DNA from: Zantedeschia hybrid cultivar
Lineage: Eukaryota; Streptophyta; Magnoliopsida; Alismatales; Araceae
Assembly: GCA_030544215.1 (NCBI GenBank)
Contig: JARZZO010000002.1
Span: 76,639,150-76,703,149, forward strand
Length of the DNA: 64,000 nt
Direction of reading: 5' to 3'
Of this stretch, positions 54,701 through 62,993 are shown piece by piece; the first letter of the stretch is position 1; every line of letters starts with the position of its first letter. The notes beneath the pieces are model-generated. The model saw only the letters and a list, made by a program, of their open reading frames with translations, did no database searches and had not been told where the DNA came from. Both the position numbers and the translations under genes were made by a program.

Positions 54701-57700
54701 GGGGATAATTTTTATATGGTTTAGGATCGGTTCCTGATTATTTAGGATTGATTCCAAGTTAGGTGGATTAATTCCAAGTTATGTGGATTGATTCCCAATT
54801 TTTAATCCCACAGGATTTTTTTTTGCAATTATTCACCCTTAGGGATTTTTATGTAATTATGGGGGTCTCATGAGAGTATAAGAGCTTAAAAGCATGTAGA
54901 AGTGAGTTTTAGAGGTTTTCAAGCTTTATGGGAGTTAGGGAATTGATTTTTAAATGTATGAGGGTTTTTTAGTAATTTTACCTAAAAACCGGGTTTTTAA
55001 GTCTTAGGGTTCATATTTAATTATATTCATAATATATGGGAAGAAATCCCGCTTATAATATGAATTTTAATGTTTTCGGGGTTATATGTGTAAATATTAC
55101 GCACGAGGGTATTTTCGTAATTTTACATTAAGTTTTTAGATATATGGTTAATGCTTTAACATTCTTTCAGATTTCTGATTTTCTGATTTTTCTGTTAATT
55201 TTATCCATTTTTTTTATGATTAATTTAATTAACTGATTAATTAATTAAATATATGCGGGTATTTGAATTTATTATGATTTTTGTATCATACTTCAGTTTT
55301 TTTACAGATTCTTACTGATTTTTCCTGGTTTTTTCTGATTTTTAATTAATTTCATGAACTTTTATTGATTAGTTAATTATCGATTAATTATAAATTATCT
55401 TTGGGCTTAATTATGACTTTATGCAGATTTCTGAATTTGGTTTATTTATGGGGTGAGGTTAGGGTTAGGTTGTGGATGTACACAATTTTATTTAGTTTTA
55501 GGAAAATATATACATATATACATATTATTTTCTTTTTAAAAGGTATGATAATTATAAAATTTAAATGACACACATAAGCACAGAAATTCTGATTTTATTT
55601 CGGCAGCATTTCGCCTTATAACAGGGTGTTTTTTACAAAAAAATCCGGCAGAGCCTCCCCTAGGATTGAACCTTAGGAGCGAGGACTCCCCGGGACAGAA
55701 GAAAGACCCCCGAAATCGCAGCAAATCTGGGTTTAAAACTCGAATTTGGTCTTCAGCCAGACAGAGCTCTCCCTCACAATTCTACCCTTGTATATGGGCA
55801 GCTTGTATGCTTGTGGTATCTCTTGAATTGGGGATCTTGGGGTCCTATTTATAGGCCCCAAATTAGGCCCGGTGGGGGGTGCCACCGGATGGGCATACGG
55901 TGGGGGGGGTGCCACCGGATTCACTCTCTCTCCTTCTCTTTTTTCATTTTGGGTGAGAGAAGGGAGTGAGAGAGAGCATTGAGGGGAGAGAGAGGGGGGT
56001 GCCCGGTGGACACCCCCACCGGTTCCAACCGGTGGGGGGTGGCCACCGGTTAGGCCCCCCACCGGTTGGGAACCGGTGGGGGGTCTCCCCCACCGGTTCT
56101 GGGAAACCGGTGGGGGGGTTCTCCCCTCCCCATGCTCCTCTCCTTTCCCACTTTTTGGCTCTTAATGAGCTTTGGGCCTTTGGTTTTCAGATTTCCAGTG
56201 TGAAAGGGGGGTTTTGCCCATTAATTTCAAGTTTGGGCTAGGTGTGAAAGGGGGTTTAAGATTGGGGTTTTAATGAGGGCTTGCATGGAGTTCTTAACCA
56301 AGTATGAATGGGGTTAAGGGCTCCATTAACTCCCCCCTTTTTTAATTAATTCCCCCACCCCCTTTTTTGAATTTTTAAAGAAGAAAGAGAGGGAGGGAAA
56401 TCTCCTCCCCCCCCCACCGGTTTCCTCTTAGAACCGGTGGGGGGGGTCCCAACCGGTGGGGGCTCCCCCCACCGGTTCCCCCTCTCTCTCCTCCCCCCCT
56501 CTTGGCCTATTTAAATAAAGGGGAGTGGGAGAGAGGGGTCCACCTTCCTCTTTAGGAAATTTTTCCTCTTTGAAGTTTTTTCAGATTTTCCCCTTCTCTG
56601 GCCTGCAGATTTAGTGCCCTTTGTGGACTGATTTTTTGGCCCATTTGAGCTCCCTATTGGGCCTTCTTATTGGGCCACCCATTGGGCCTACCTCCCTTGT
56701 TATTGGGCCTTCTTTTGTGGCCATTTTGGGCAAGTTTGGAGACCATTTTGGGCCCATTCCGGGACTGGTTCGGGCCTGTTAGGGGTGCCTATTGGGCCTC
56801 TTTTTGGGCTCCTCCATTGGGCCATTTATTGGGTCTACCTTTCCCGACATTGGGCCTCCGTTTCGGGGCTGATTTAGGTAAGTTCCATAACTGGTTTTAC
56901 CTTATTTCGGGACAGGTTTCAGCCCACTTTGGGACTGAACTTGGGCCCATTTGGGGGCTTATTGGGCCTCATATTGACCCCACCCATAGGGCTACTTATT
57001 GGGCCTATCTCCCCCACTATTGGGCCTCCATTTCGGAGCCATTTTGGGGGAGTTCTAGGACTGATTTTGCCCCATTTCGGGACAGATTTTAGTCCACTTT
57101 GGGACTGATTTCGACCCCTGTTTTGCAGCGTTTGGTGTCCCTCTTATCGCTGCATTTGGGGTCTCCCTACGGGTCCCACTATCGAGCATCGCGAAGGCGG
57201 TTCGGGAGTTGATTTCGGGAGCCGAAGCAAGCAATTTGGGGCTGCCTTAGGCTCCTAAAAAAAAAAATCTGATTAAGGCCTTCGTGGCCTAGGTATGTTT
57301 CTTACTCCGCTGCCCTCGTAATGCGAGCCCATGGTTTCTTATGGATTTCTAGTATTCACCTATATCATAGGCGTACATTTTATTTTGCATGACATGGTCC
57401 TTCATGAACATATCGTCATGCCTATGTATGTGTATTCTCCTATGGGAATTTCACATCGACGCGAGCATGCGTCATATATGCATACTCATACAATGCAAAT
57501 CTGCACATCTGTATATGAGATTATTTTTGGGTTCAACAGTATATCGGACATTACAAAATTTGAAAATCTGATGCAAATAAATGTTTGATAGCTAGTTATA
57601 TGCAACTCTTATGTATTTCACAGCGTATTTCATAGAATTACATCAATGTACGGTTCTTCAAATGCTAACAAATGATGCAACATAGTAGTGTAAACTATAG

Positions 57701-60700
57701 GATATGACATTTTGACAACCCTGCCATGTGTAGATTAGGAATTTCCCACAAGTTAAAATACTTATGAAAAACTCAATTGATATAGTAATGGTTTAACATG
57801 AATGTGTTATCATAACAGTTACTCTGTGGGGTTGATTTATTTTTGTGGCGAAGTGTTTAGCATTTCACATCATCTCCAGTTTACTTACACCTTTGTGCTT
57901 AGAAAACATCTTTAACTTGTACACTTCTATCTAGGATGGTGATCCTCGTTTGTCCAGCTTCGGTCTTATGAAAAATAGTCGAGACGGTAAAAGCTACAGC
58001 ACAAATTTAGCCTACACACCTCCGGAGTTCTTGCGTACAGGTTTATATTTGTTTTCATTGGCTTTGTTGAATTAGCCTACTTTGGCTTTAACCATATTTA
58101 TATTAGGCTCTCTAACACTGTGCTACTGTAGGATGACCAGAGTTATTAAATCTGAAGAAAGCTATTTAACTATAAGAAGCCCGAAACACAGTTTTTTCTA
58201 GAAAAAATGTATAATCCCTGTGTTTTATCTTCCCAACACCTTTCTATCCCAAAAATCTTTCTTGGTTAATATAGGAGGATCAACAACTCACATTTTCTCA
58301 TCATCTCTCCCCTGTTCTTTTGCTTTTATTCTAATGATAGGATCAACTTACTGTGAACTCTAACTACAGTTCACAGCGTTCCACTGCAGTGCATGGTGCT
58401 GGTGGTGGCCAAGACTATTTTTTCAAACATGTTGTAGAAGAAGCATGGATTGCGGAATCGGCCGATTCCGATCCGAATCGGCCGATTCGGATCGGAATCG
58501 GCGGGTTCCGATCCGATTCGGGGGGGATTTCACTGTTCCCCCCCACCGATTTGAAAAAAAAAAAAAACGGCCGAAATCGGCCCGAACCGGACCAGATCGG
58601 GGCCGGACCGGCCAGATCGGCCGGTCCGGACCCGATCTGGTCCGGTTCGGGCCGGTCCCGATCCCCCCCTTAAGGTTTAAGGGTTCAAGGGTTTAGGGTT
58701 TAAGGTTTAGGGTTTTAGGGTTTAGGGTTTAGGGTTTTAGGGTTTTAGGGTTTAGGGTTTAGGGTTTAGGGTTTTAGGGTTTTAGGGTTTAGGGTTTAGG
58801 GTTTAGGGTTTTAGGGTTTTAGGGTTTAGGGTTTTTTATGGATGTACATGAATTGCATTCATTCTTATTGTACATCAATTGAATAATATGTATGTAATTT
58901 TTTCTGATTTTTTTTTTATTTTTTCCTGATTTTTTTTAATTTTTTATTATTTTTTAATCTGGCCGAGGCGGACTGGCCAGACTTCATCTGGATCGGCCGA
59001 CTCGGCCGATCCGATCCAGGTCAGATCGGGATCGGTGGGTCCCGATTCGGGGACCCGATCCGATCCGGAATTCCTTGAGAAGAAGGTCCAAGGGACTGTC
59101 AACACCACCCATGATGTTGTCGACACCTTGTAACCGACATTTGGATTCTGGAAAAATGGTTTTGGCAACATTGACAGAATCATGGAGGTATCAACTCCCT
59201 GACTTAATGTGGAATCAGGGTGAAGGATTCTTGTATTTAGATTGTTTTTGTCATGGTGCGCCAGATCAGTCCGGATCGGATAGGATCGGCCGATCCTATC
59301 CGATTTCGGCCAGTTCGATCCGGTCCCGATCCAAAAAATCCCGATCCCAGCCCAGGATCGGCCAGTTTGACCGGGGATCAGCCTCTGCACAGTGCAGATC
59401 GGCCAATCCTTTTTTTTTTATGTCTTCCAACCATTGGAATGGTGTTCCAACGGCTAGAACAGGTTTTTTTTTTTTTTTGGGGGGGGGGGTTGTTATAAAT
59501 ATTAAATAGGGCATTTTTGTTTTAAAATGAAATAGAGGGTTATTTTGGATCCTCCTTCACCCTCTCTCACTAAAATTTCTCTCTCTAAGTTTCTTTACAC
59601 TCTCTTTCTCTCTCTTCCTTTTCCTTACTTTCTCATTCTTTTTTTTATTTCTAATGAAATGGGGGGTTATTTTGGACCTTCCCTCACCCTAACTTTTTAA
59701 AAATTCTCTCTCTAAGTTTTTTCACACACTCTCTCTCTCCTCTCTTTCTCTCTCTACCTTTTTCTTACTTTCTCATTCTTTTTTTATTTCTAATGAAATG
59801 GGATGCTTATGTACAATACTTGCAGGATTCTTATAACATAAGCCCGCAATAGAATTTTTGTGTATCGTGTATAAAGACTTTTTTTTTTCATTCAGATAAT
59901 ATTCTTGGATTTTTTATATATTTTTTGAATTTTTTATAATTTTTCAGAATGTTTTCAAAAACAATTCAAACCTGTCTGGATCGGTCCGGATCATCCGATC
60001 TGGATTGCCAGGAGGCCAGGCGATCCGGGACTGATCCCCGATCCCGCCTTCCTTGGTTTTTGTTCTTCTCGCGTCTGATTAAGTTAACGTAATAGGGGTA
60101 ATATAGTCCGTTACTGTTCTAATCCCCGGTTAAGTTAGATAAATGAAAAACGGGGGCTTGGGGCAGCTGTGCTGGTGTGTGCCATCCAGCTCTCCCTTGT
60201 TCCCTCTCACCCTCTACTTTATCTTACTCCTAATTTCAACACATTGCTTACTGTTACTAATATCCAGCACAAGACTGATACTGCTGGTGATGCAATTCTC
60301 TTGCATTTAATAAGATGAATAAGTTAAAAAGTGCATCATGCTCTCCTAGTGGTCTAGTTATCACAGAAAATTAAATCTGATCAGTATCAGCATTCCCCAT
60401 GATCCTTCTTCTTTATGATGGTTTGTCACCAGATTCTTTATTTTGCTGAAATTCAGAGTGGATGCCCATCTTGATATTTGCAGGCTTTTTTTCTCGTAAC
60501 TCTATTATTTGTAGTGAAAATCATCTTTAAGATGTTTTCTTGGTTACAATGTAGGCCAGTTTGGTTCTGACGATGTTATATGCTTGCTGTGCCGTTCACT
60601 TATTATTCATGGCTCGTCAAATTCAGTTTGACTTGTATCTTGTATTGCTGCAGGCAGAGTCATCCCTGAGAGTGCGATCTACAGTTATGGGACAGTTCTA

Positions 60701-60739
60701 CTGGACCTTTTAAGTGGGAAACATATACCTCCAAGTCAT
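42662..60739 (+). CDS. BSK2: Brassinosteroid-signalling kinase (BSK2-type pseudokinase), 5' six exons, continues beyond window
   Basis: Exons 42662-42740, 42865-43094, 43202-43337, 45346-45479, 57935-58040, 60654-60739 join in phase to 771 nt (257 codons) with canonical GT/AG ends. BSKs are plasma-membrane-bound receptor-like cytoplasmic kinases that act below the brassinosteroid receptor BRI1. MGCLQS gives an N-myristoylation Gly2 with adjacent Cys3. The kinase domain starts near REYGLAELRAATNGFS (residues 44-59). VAVK retains Lys89. Catalytic HRDLKxxN reads Y-H-D183-L-N, and DFG reads S201-F-G, the usual BSK pseudokinase changes. Activation segment: KSYSTNLAYTPPEFLRTG. The C-lobe end and the TPR repeats expected of a full protein (about 490 aa) are not in the window: intron 6 runs off the edge. 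BSK2 is the closest family member I recall. Confidence 0.92.
42865..43094 (+). CDS. BSK2: BSK exon 2 (N-lobe)
   Basis: Acceptor GGGCAG|AGAATG, donor TTCCTG|GTCAGC. Encodes NGEAGAERERLPVPAFREYG, then ELRAATNGFSSELIVSESG, EKAPNVVYRARV and VAVKRFSKQSWPDPEQFL. The residues replacing the Gly-rich loop (SESGEKAPNVVY) are the BSK family signature. Confidence 0.95.
43202..43337 (+). CDS. BSK2: BSK exon 3 (N-lobe to hinge)
   Basis: Acceptor GGTAG|GCCGAG, donor TTCCACT|GTATGA. Encodes AEAAGVGKLRHRRLVNLIG, then CCAEGDERLLVAEYMPNDTL and SKHLFH. The split codon makes Trp149. Confidence 0.95.
43931..44278. mobile_element. Mutator-type MITE in BSK intron 3
   Basis: Terminal inverted repeats GAGTAATGCTTGCTGCAATG match their right-end inverse base for base. 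Flanks TGAGTGGTG (43922-43930) and TTAGTGGTG (44279-44287) agree at eight of nine positions, a Mutator-type duplication. It is the best-preserved member of the family found at 35129-36100. Confidence 0.9.
44944..45021. repeat. Tandem 39-bp duplication
   Basis: Two adjacent 39-bp copies starting CCTATGACTGATGTA differ at one base (TAT/TAC). Located in BSK intron 3. Confidence 0.95.
45346..45479 (+). CDS. BSK2: BSK exon 4 (catalytic-loop equivalent)
   Basis: Acceptor TTGTAG|GGGATA, donor GATGAG|GTATGA. Encodes DKQPLPWEMRVRVAYHIAQ, ALDHCNTENRKIYHDLNAYR and VLFDE. Asp183 is kept, while the Lys and Asn of HRDLKxxN are replaced by Asn and Arg. Confidence 0.95.
47103..47168. repeat. 33-bp direct duplication beside the copia LTR
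   Basis: AAAATTGCACATATATTGGA starts the first 33-bp copy at 47103; the second starts at 47136, with one mismatch inside (G/A) and a final base change. The copia LTR starts eight bases further on. Confidence 0.95.
47177..47579 (-). repeat. copia 3' LTR
   Basis: 403 bp, TGTTACGTGG...CATAACA on the minus strand. Ends next to ATTCTCCTCTT on the plus strand, the complement of the polypurine tract. Confidence 0.92.
47670..49589 (-). pseudogene. copia reverse transcriptase-RNase H region
   Basis: YTDPQSPKFMIKRDVTFDES (near 49560) links integrase to RT. RT follows as SIRVLLAIVALLDIEREQLD, VKTTFLHGELEEEIYMHQPE and LLKKSLYGLKQ (48970-48770), then after a frameshift a 354-codon frame (48734-47670) with YVDDML, RPDISHTISVVSRYMGNP and the RNase H residues in GYVDSDYASD, STTEAEYMAV and YCDSQSAIHL, ending in a stop. 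This last frame is intact, including its active-site acids. Confidence 0.9.
49586..50400 (-). pseudogene. copia integrase region
   Basis: Degenerate integrase: TFIDDFSRKV-type and NGxx(E/Q) segments can be read across frames between 50350 and 49800, then MACYLVNRFPSTAIELKT (about 49789-49736) from the C-terminal part. Multiple stops are present. Confidence 0.7.
50519..50830 (-). pseudogene. copia protease region
   Basis: The frame PTYTSISGSTVTLGDNRTLA, then GVGTIKIKMFDNVIRTLEV and SLISLNILDVHGY, is the copia aspartic-protease region. The active-site DSG segment, expected just upstream (FILDSGCT), is displaced by a frameshift. Confidence 0.75.
50886..51620 (-). pseudogene. copia gag with CCHC zinc knuckle
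   Basis: A 118-codon frame (51534-51178) reads ALPAEWKDEEKEVERALAAI, then LWLKLESRYMTKSLTNHLYL and MREGMPITDRLNEFTKIVID, typical copia gag. Beyond a frame break, CYECNQRGHIRKDC (50937-50886) is a nucleocapsid zinc knuckle (C-x2-C-x4-H-x4-C). Gag would coat the element RNA. At least one stop separates these parts. Confidence 0.88.
51631..51644 (-). other. copia primer-binding site
   Basis: TGGTATCAGAGCCC on the minus strand, complementary to the 3' end of initiator tRNA-Met, two nucleotides from the 5' LTR end. Confidence 0.92.
51647..52043 (-). repeat. copia 5' LTR
   Basis: 397 bp, TGTTACCTGG...CATAACA on the minus strand. Differs from the 3' LTR by scattered transitions and one indel of about 13 bp near 51783, showing the insertion is not recent. 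Confidence 0.92.
52160..52201. repeat. Poly-C then poly-A tract
   Basis: About 18 C residues, then C-rich and A runs. Low-complexity sequence beside the copia 5' LTR. Confidence 0.9.
52245..52395 (-). mobile_element. Au-like tRNA-derived SINE
   Basis: Minus strand: TTGGTGCAATGGTAAGGTTG (A box), then GGGTTCAAAAGC (B box, one arm decayed), AACAACCTCTTGGCAAAAAG and GGGTAAGGCTGCCTGCAATG. This is the familiar order of the widespread plant Au SINE (NGGTAAGG, GGTTCGA, AGCCTCTTGCA, GGGTAAGGCTGCGTAC). I recognise the family from memory. The ends and target duplication are unclear. Confidence 0.7.
53514..53982 (+). mobile_element. Tandem TRIM-like element: three LTRs and two internal segments
   Basis: LTR-a 53514-53594, LTR-b 53689-53803, LTR-c 53897-53982, each TGTT(T)AGAA...AACA. 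TGGTATCAGAGCC follows LTR-a (53595-53607) and LTR-b (53804-53816) directly, an exact initiator-Met primer site. GTGAGGGGACA and GTGAGGGGGCG, purine-rich, precede LTR-b and LTR-c. Flanks GTAAC (53509-53513) and ATAAC (53983-53987) match at four of five bases. Same family as 37210-37529, opposite orientation. LTR-a and LTR-c lack about 30 bp present in LTR-b. No coding capacity. Confidence 0.85.
53531..53575 (+). promoter_or_regulatory. USE-like plus TATA-like module in TRIM LTR-a
   Basis: GTCCCACATTG (53531-53541) matches RTCCCACATCG at ten of eleven positions; TTTAAATAA starts at 53567, 25 nt later. LTR-b has GTCCCATATCG (53699-53709) then TTAAATA at 53735 (25 nt); LTR-c has GTCCTACATTG (53908-53918) then TAAAATAA at 53944 (25 nt). 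Confidence 0.5.
54290..57290. repeat. Repeat-rich block of unknown class in BSK intron 4
   Basis: The first part (54290-55560) is AT-rich, with short internal repeats such as ATTCCAAGTTA(G/T)GTGGATT (54756-54795). The middle (55860-56490) is packed with ACCGGTGGGGGG and its inverse CCCCCCACCGGT. The last part (56640-57130) is built from TTGGGCC words and contains at least two degenerate copies of a roughly 200-bp unit (TTTCGGGACAG, CACTTTGGGACTGA). This could be a large solo LTR of a gypsy-type element, but I could not define both ends. The 140-codon frame at 56670-57092 is a by-product of the repeats. Confidence 0.45.
57935..58040 (+). CDS. BSK2: BSK exon 5 (activation segment)
   Basis: Acceptor TATCTAG|GATGGT, donor GTACAG|GTTTAT. 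Encodes DGDPRLSSFGLMKNSRDG, then KSYSTNLAYTPPEFLRT. The DFG Asp is Ser201. The exon lies 12.4 kb from exon 4. Confidence 0.95.
58444..59077. mobile_element. hAT-type element carrying an interstitial telomere-like array
   Basis: AGAAGAAG at 58436-58443 is repeated at 59078-59085. Ends CATGGATTGCGGAATCGG and inverse CAAGGAATTCCGGATCGG are inverted repeats with GATCGG-rich subterminal zones. The middle contains the TTTAGGG array 58672-58833. No transposase is encoded. Confidence 0.85.
58672..58833 (+). repeat. Interstitial TTTAGGG / TTTTAGGG array with 37-bp higher-order period
   Basis: About 20 units of plant telomere-type repeat. Lengths run 7,7,7,8,8 and repeat with period 37 bp for at least two rounds. 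It lies wholly inside a hAT element within an intron, so it is not a chromosome end. Confidence 0.93.
59252..60055. mobile_element. Second hAT-type element of the CA(T/A)GG family in BSK intron 5
   Basis: GTTTTTGT at 59244-59251 and 60056-60063 is a perfect 8-bp duplication. Ends CATGGTGCGCCAGATCAG and inverse CAAGGAAGGCGGGATCGG pair. GATCGG/CCGATC-rich subterminal zones match those of 58444-59077. The interior is AT-rich with CTCT runs and no coding sequence. Confidence 0.85.
60654..60739 (+). CDS. BSK2: BSK exon 6
   Basis: Acceptor GCTGCAG|GCAGAG, donor AGTCAT|GTATAT. Encodes RVIPESAIYSYGTVLLDLLS and GKHIPPSH, the conserved BSK C-lobe segment. The next exon (expected to begin A-L-D-x-I-R) is not present up to 64000. 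Confidence 0.95.
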
Positions 60740-62790
60740 GTATATTTCATCTACCATGGGCTAATAATTTCTTAAGACTTGCAGTTTATTTAGACTAGCT
60801 CATTCATTGTGGATTTAAGGTTTGACATTTAGTTTAAAGTCTGATTTGATGCATTAAGCTTCTTTCCCCTTTCATTTATAGGCAAATCCATTTTACAAAT
60901 TTGGTCTCCTTAACAATACACAGATTAGTATATTTATTTGTGTCGATGTCAACTGTGACAAGAAAATTATTCATCTTAGTGGACATCTTGTTGACATATA
61001 CCTAGGATGGTATATGTTTGGCACCCATCCTTCTCCCTTCAGCTCTACTCTCAGGCCTCTAAAGCCCAAGCCTCAACTTTATTGATATATATTAATGTTA
61101 TAAAATTTAGTAGATATGATCTTTGATTGATTTGCATATTAGCATTTTTTTTTTCTTTTTGAAAACACATTCTACTCGATATCACACCCTAGGCTGGTTT
61201 TGGGAACATGAGGAAATATGATCACAAATGATTATATTTTTGGGACGATAATGGGGAGGTAAAAGTCATTAATCATTAATGGGTCATAGGCTAAGCTTAT
61301 TTGAGCATCAAATGTGGAATCAATTGTCTGTTGAAAAGACAGGTTATCTCCCTCCCTCTGCTTACTTTAGATTTTTATTCCTTAGACAAAGAGCATCAAC
61401 AGTTGGTATAGTCAGTTTAGATTATTGATTCTTTCAATCATTTATTGTTCCATAGTTTGTGAATGACTAATGCTTCATCAAGCCTCCTTGCAGGGAATCC
61501 ACTATAGTAGAAGGGATCACTTCATTAAGTTTGTAGTTTGATTGAAGTTTATCTTCTCAGAACTAGTGTGTAAATCCATGTGTTCTCTTCACTTTAAATA
61601 ATTCATATTGTTCTCAGATCTGGAGGCATTCATCATGATCTGGATTATAAATGCTGTTATCAACATTGAGGTCACTGAAAAGATCAGTTACAATATTACA
61701 ACACCTTAAACTCTGCACTTTGTCAATCCATCATTTTCTATTACCTTGGTACCTATGTTCTCATTGCTGATTACTAAGGCAGCGAAAATTGGTGGTCCTT
61801 TGGAAACCTGGAAGAGTGCATTCTATTTCATAGAGTTCTTGTTTTGACCCAGATGATTGACATGTTGGCATTTGATAATTGGGAAACGTCCATGGAATCA
61901 TGGATGGAAAAGGGATCAATGTGTCATGCAATTTAATTTTGTTTACAGCTCACTATTTCTGGATTTGCCAAATTATACAGCAATGAGTATTAAATATTGG
62001 GCTATTTAATGTTGTGTCCCTTAGAAGAAATAGCTTTGGTAGAAAGAGATTGTGATGCCATTCTGTCTTTTCATAGACTTGTTTCTTCAGTTTTGAGTTA
62101 TAGTTGATCTATTTGTGGCTAGATCAGGTTGAAATTGAAGATGGATAAATGGAATCAAATATATATTCTTGGAATGTCTTGGTTGACCTAGTATTAAGAT
62201 CCACTTGTATTTGGTACATAGGAAGCTGAAGCATTTGTAATGTCGGTTGGTCTAGTGCCTCACAATTTTGAAGGACTCCTAGACATTCACATCTTTGTGA
62301 TGTGCTTGGTAATCTTGATTATGCTTGTGTTAAGTTGTAGGACTATAGGGTGCTCTTTTACCTGTCATTTTCAGGTGAATCCTGTGTAATATGGGATGTG
62401 ACAGCTATCTTGGTGAAAGATTGTATACACTGGGGAAGGTAGAGGTGCACAATTGATATTCTTAGAGAATATTTTTTTCCATTCTATGATGTTGCAGGCA
62501 CTGGCCACACCCCCCCCAACACACAACCACCCTCTTGTAGTGATGCTGCTGTGGTGCCTTCCACATTGAAGACTGTTACCATTCTTACTATCTTCTTCCC
62601 TCCAAAATCTCATAGGCACAGAGTGGATTTTGTGGGTGGTTTGAGTCTGCCCATGTCTTTTTTTCTATTTCATGGTGAGCCTTAAACTGGAACTGAGAAA
62701 ACTCATGATATATTTCATTTTTATGTTGAAAATTAGAGGAAACGTATTTTAGGAGGGAGGTAGTCTGATGATAGATGCACAGATTTGGGA
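60740..62790 (+). other. BSK intron 6 (start; continues past window)
   Basis: Intron sequence after the exon 6 donor. I looked for the next conserved BSK segment and did not find it up to 64000, so intron 6 is longer than 3.2 kb. This portion shows no clear transposon or RNA gene. Confidence 0.7.
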
Positions 62791-62993
62791 GTCGGGACCA
62801 TGGATGGCAATATCGGTGGATACTAATACGTATCGTTCCGATATAGTGGGGGTACCCCAATACCAGTCTTTACAGTTAAAAATATTAAAAAAAATATTTG
62901 TTATTGGCCGGTACCAAGCCAAAATGGGCCAATATTGGGCCTTACGTCCAATACTGATACCGATACATATCGGTATCAGTACCCACTGGTACT

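Larger units (their letters stand above)
45480..57934 (+). other. BSK intron 4 (12.4 kb, transposon-filled)
   Basis: Very long intron. In order it holds a pyrimidine-rich tract (45660-45700), unassigned sequence, a 33-bp duplication (47103-47168), a complete copia element (47177-52043), a poly-C/poly-A tract (52160-52200), an Au-like SINE (about 52245-52395), a TRIM array (53514-53982) and a repeat-rich block (54290-57290). The intron is spliced in the plus direction; copia lies in the opposite orientation. Confidence 0.85.
58041..60653 (+). other. BSK intron 5
   Basis: 2.6-kb intron containing two related hAT-type elements (58444-59077 and 59252-60055), each with a perfect 8-bp duplication. 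Segments 59580-59640 and 59690-59790 are CTCTCT-rich near-repeats inside the second element. Confidence 0.85.

Noticed and set aside
56670..57092. 140-codon frame with Trp/Gly/Leu-rich product
   Set aside because: Created by the TTGGGCC tandem repeat; repetitive composition, no family resemblance.
58672..58833. Telomere (chromosome end)
   Set aside because: The array is short, has variant units and is enclosed by hAT ends with an 8-bp duplication inside an intron.
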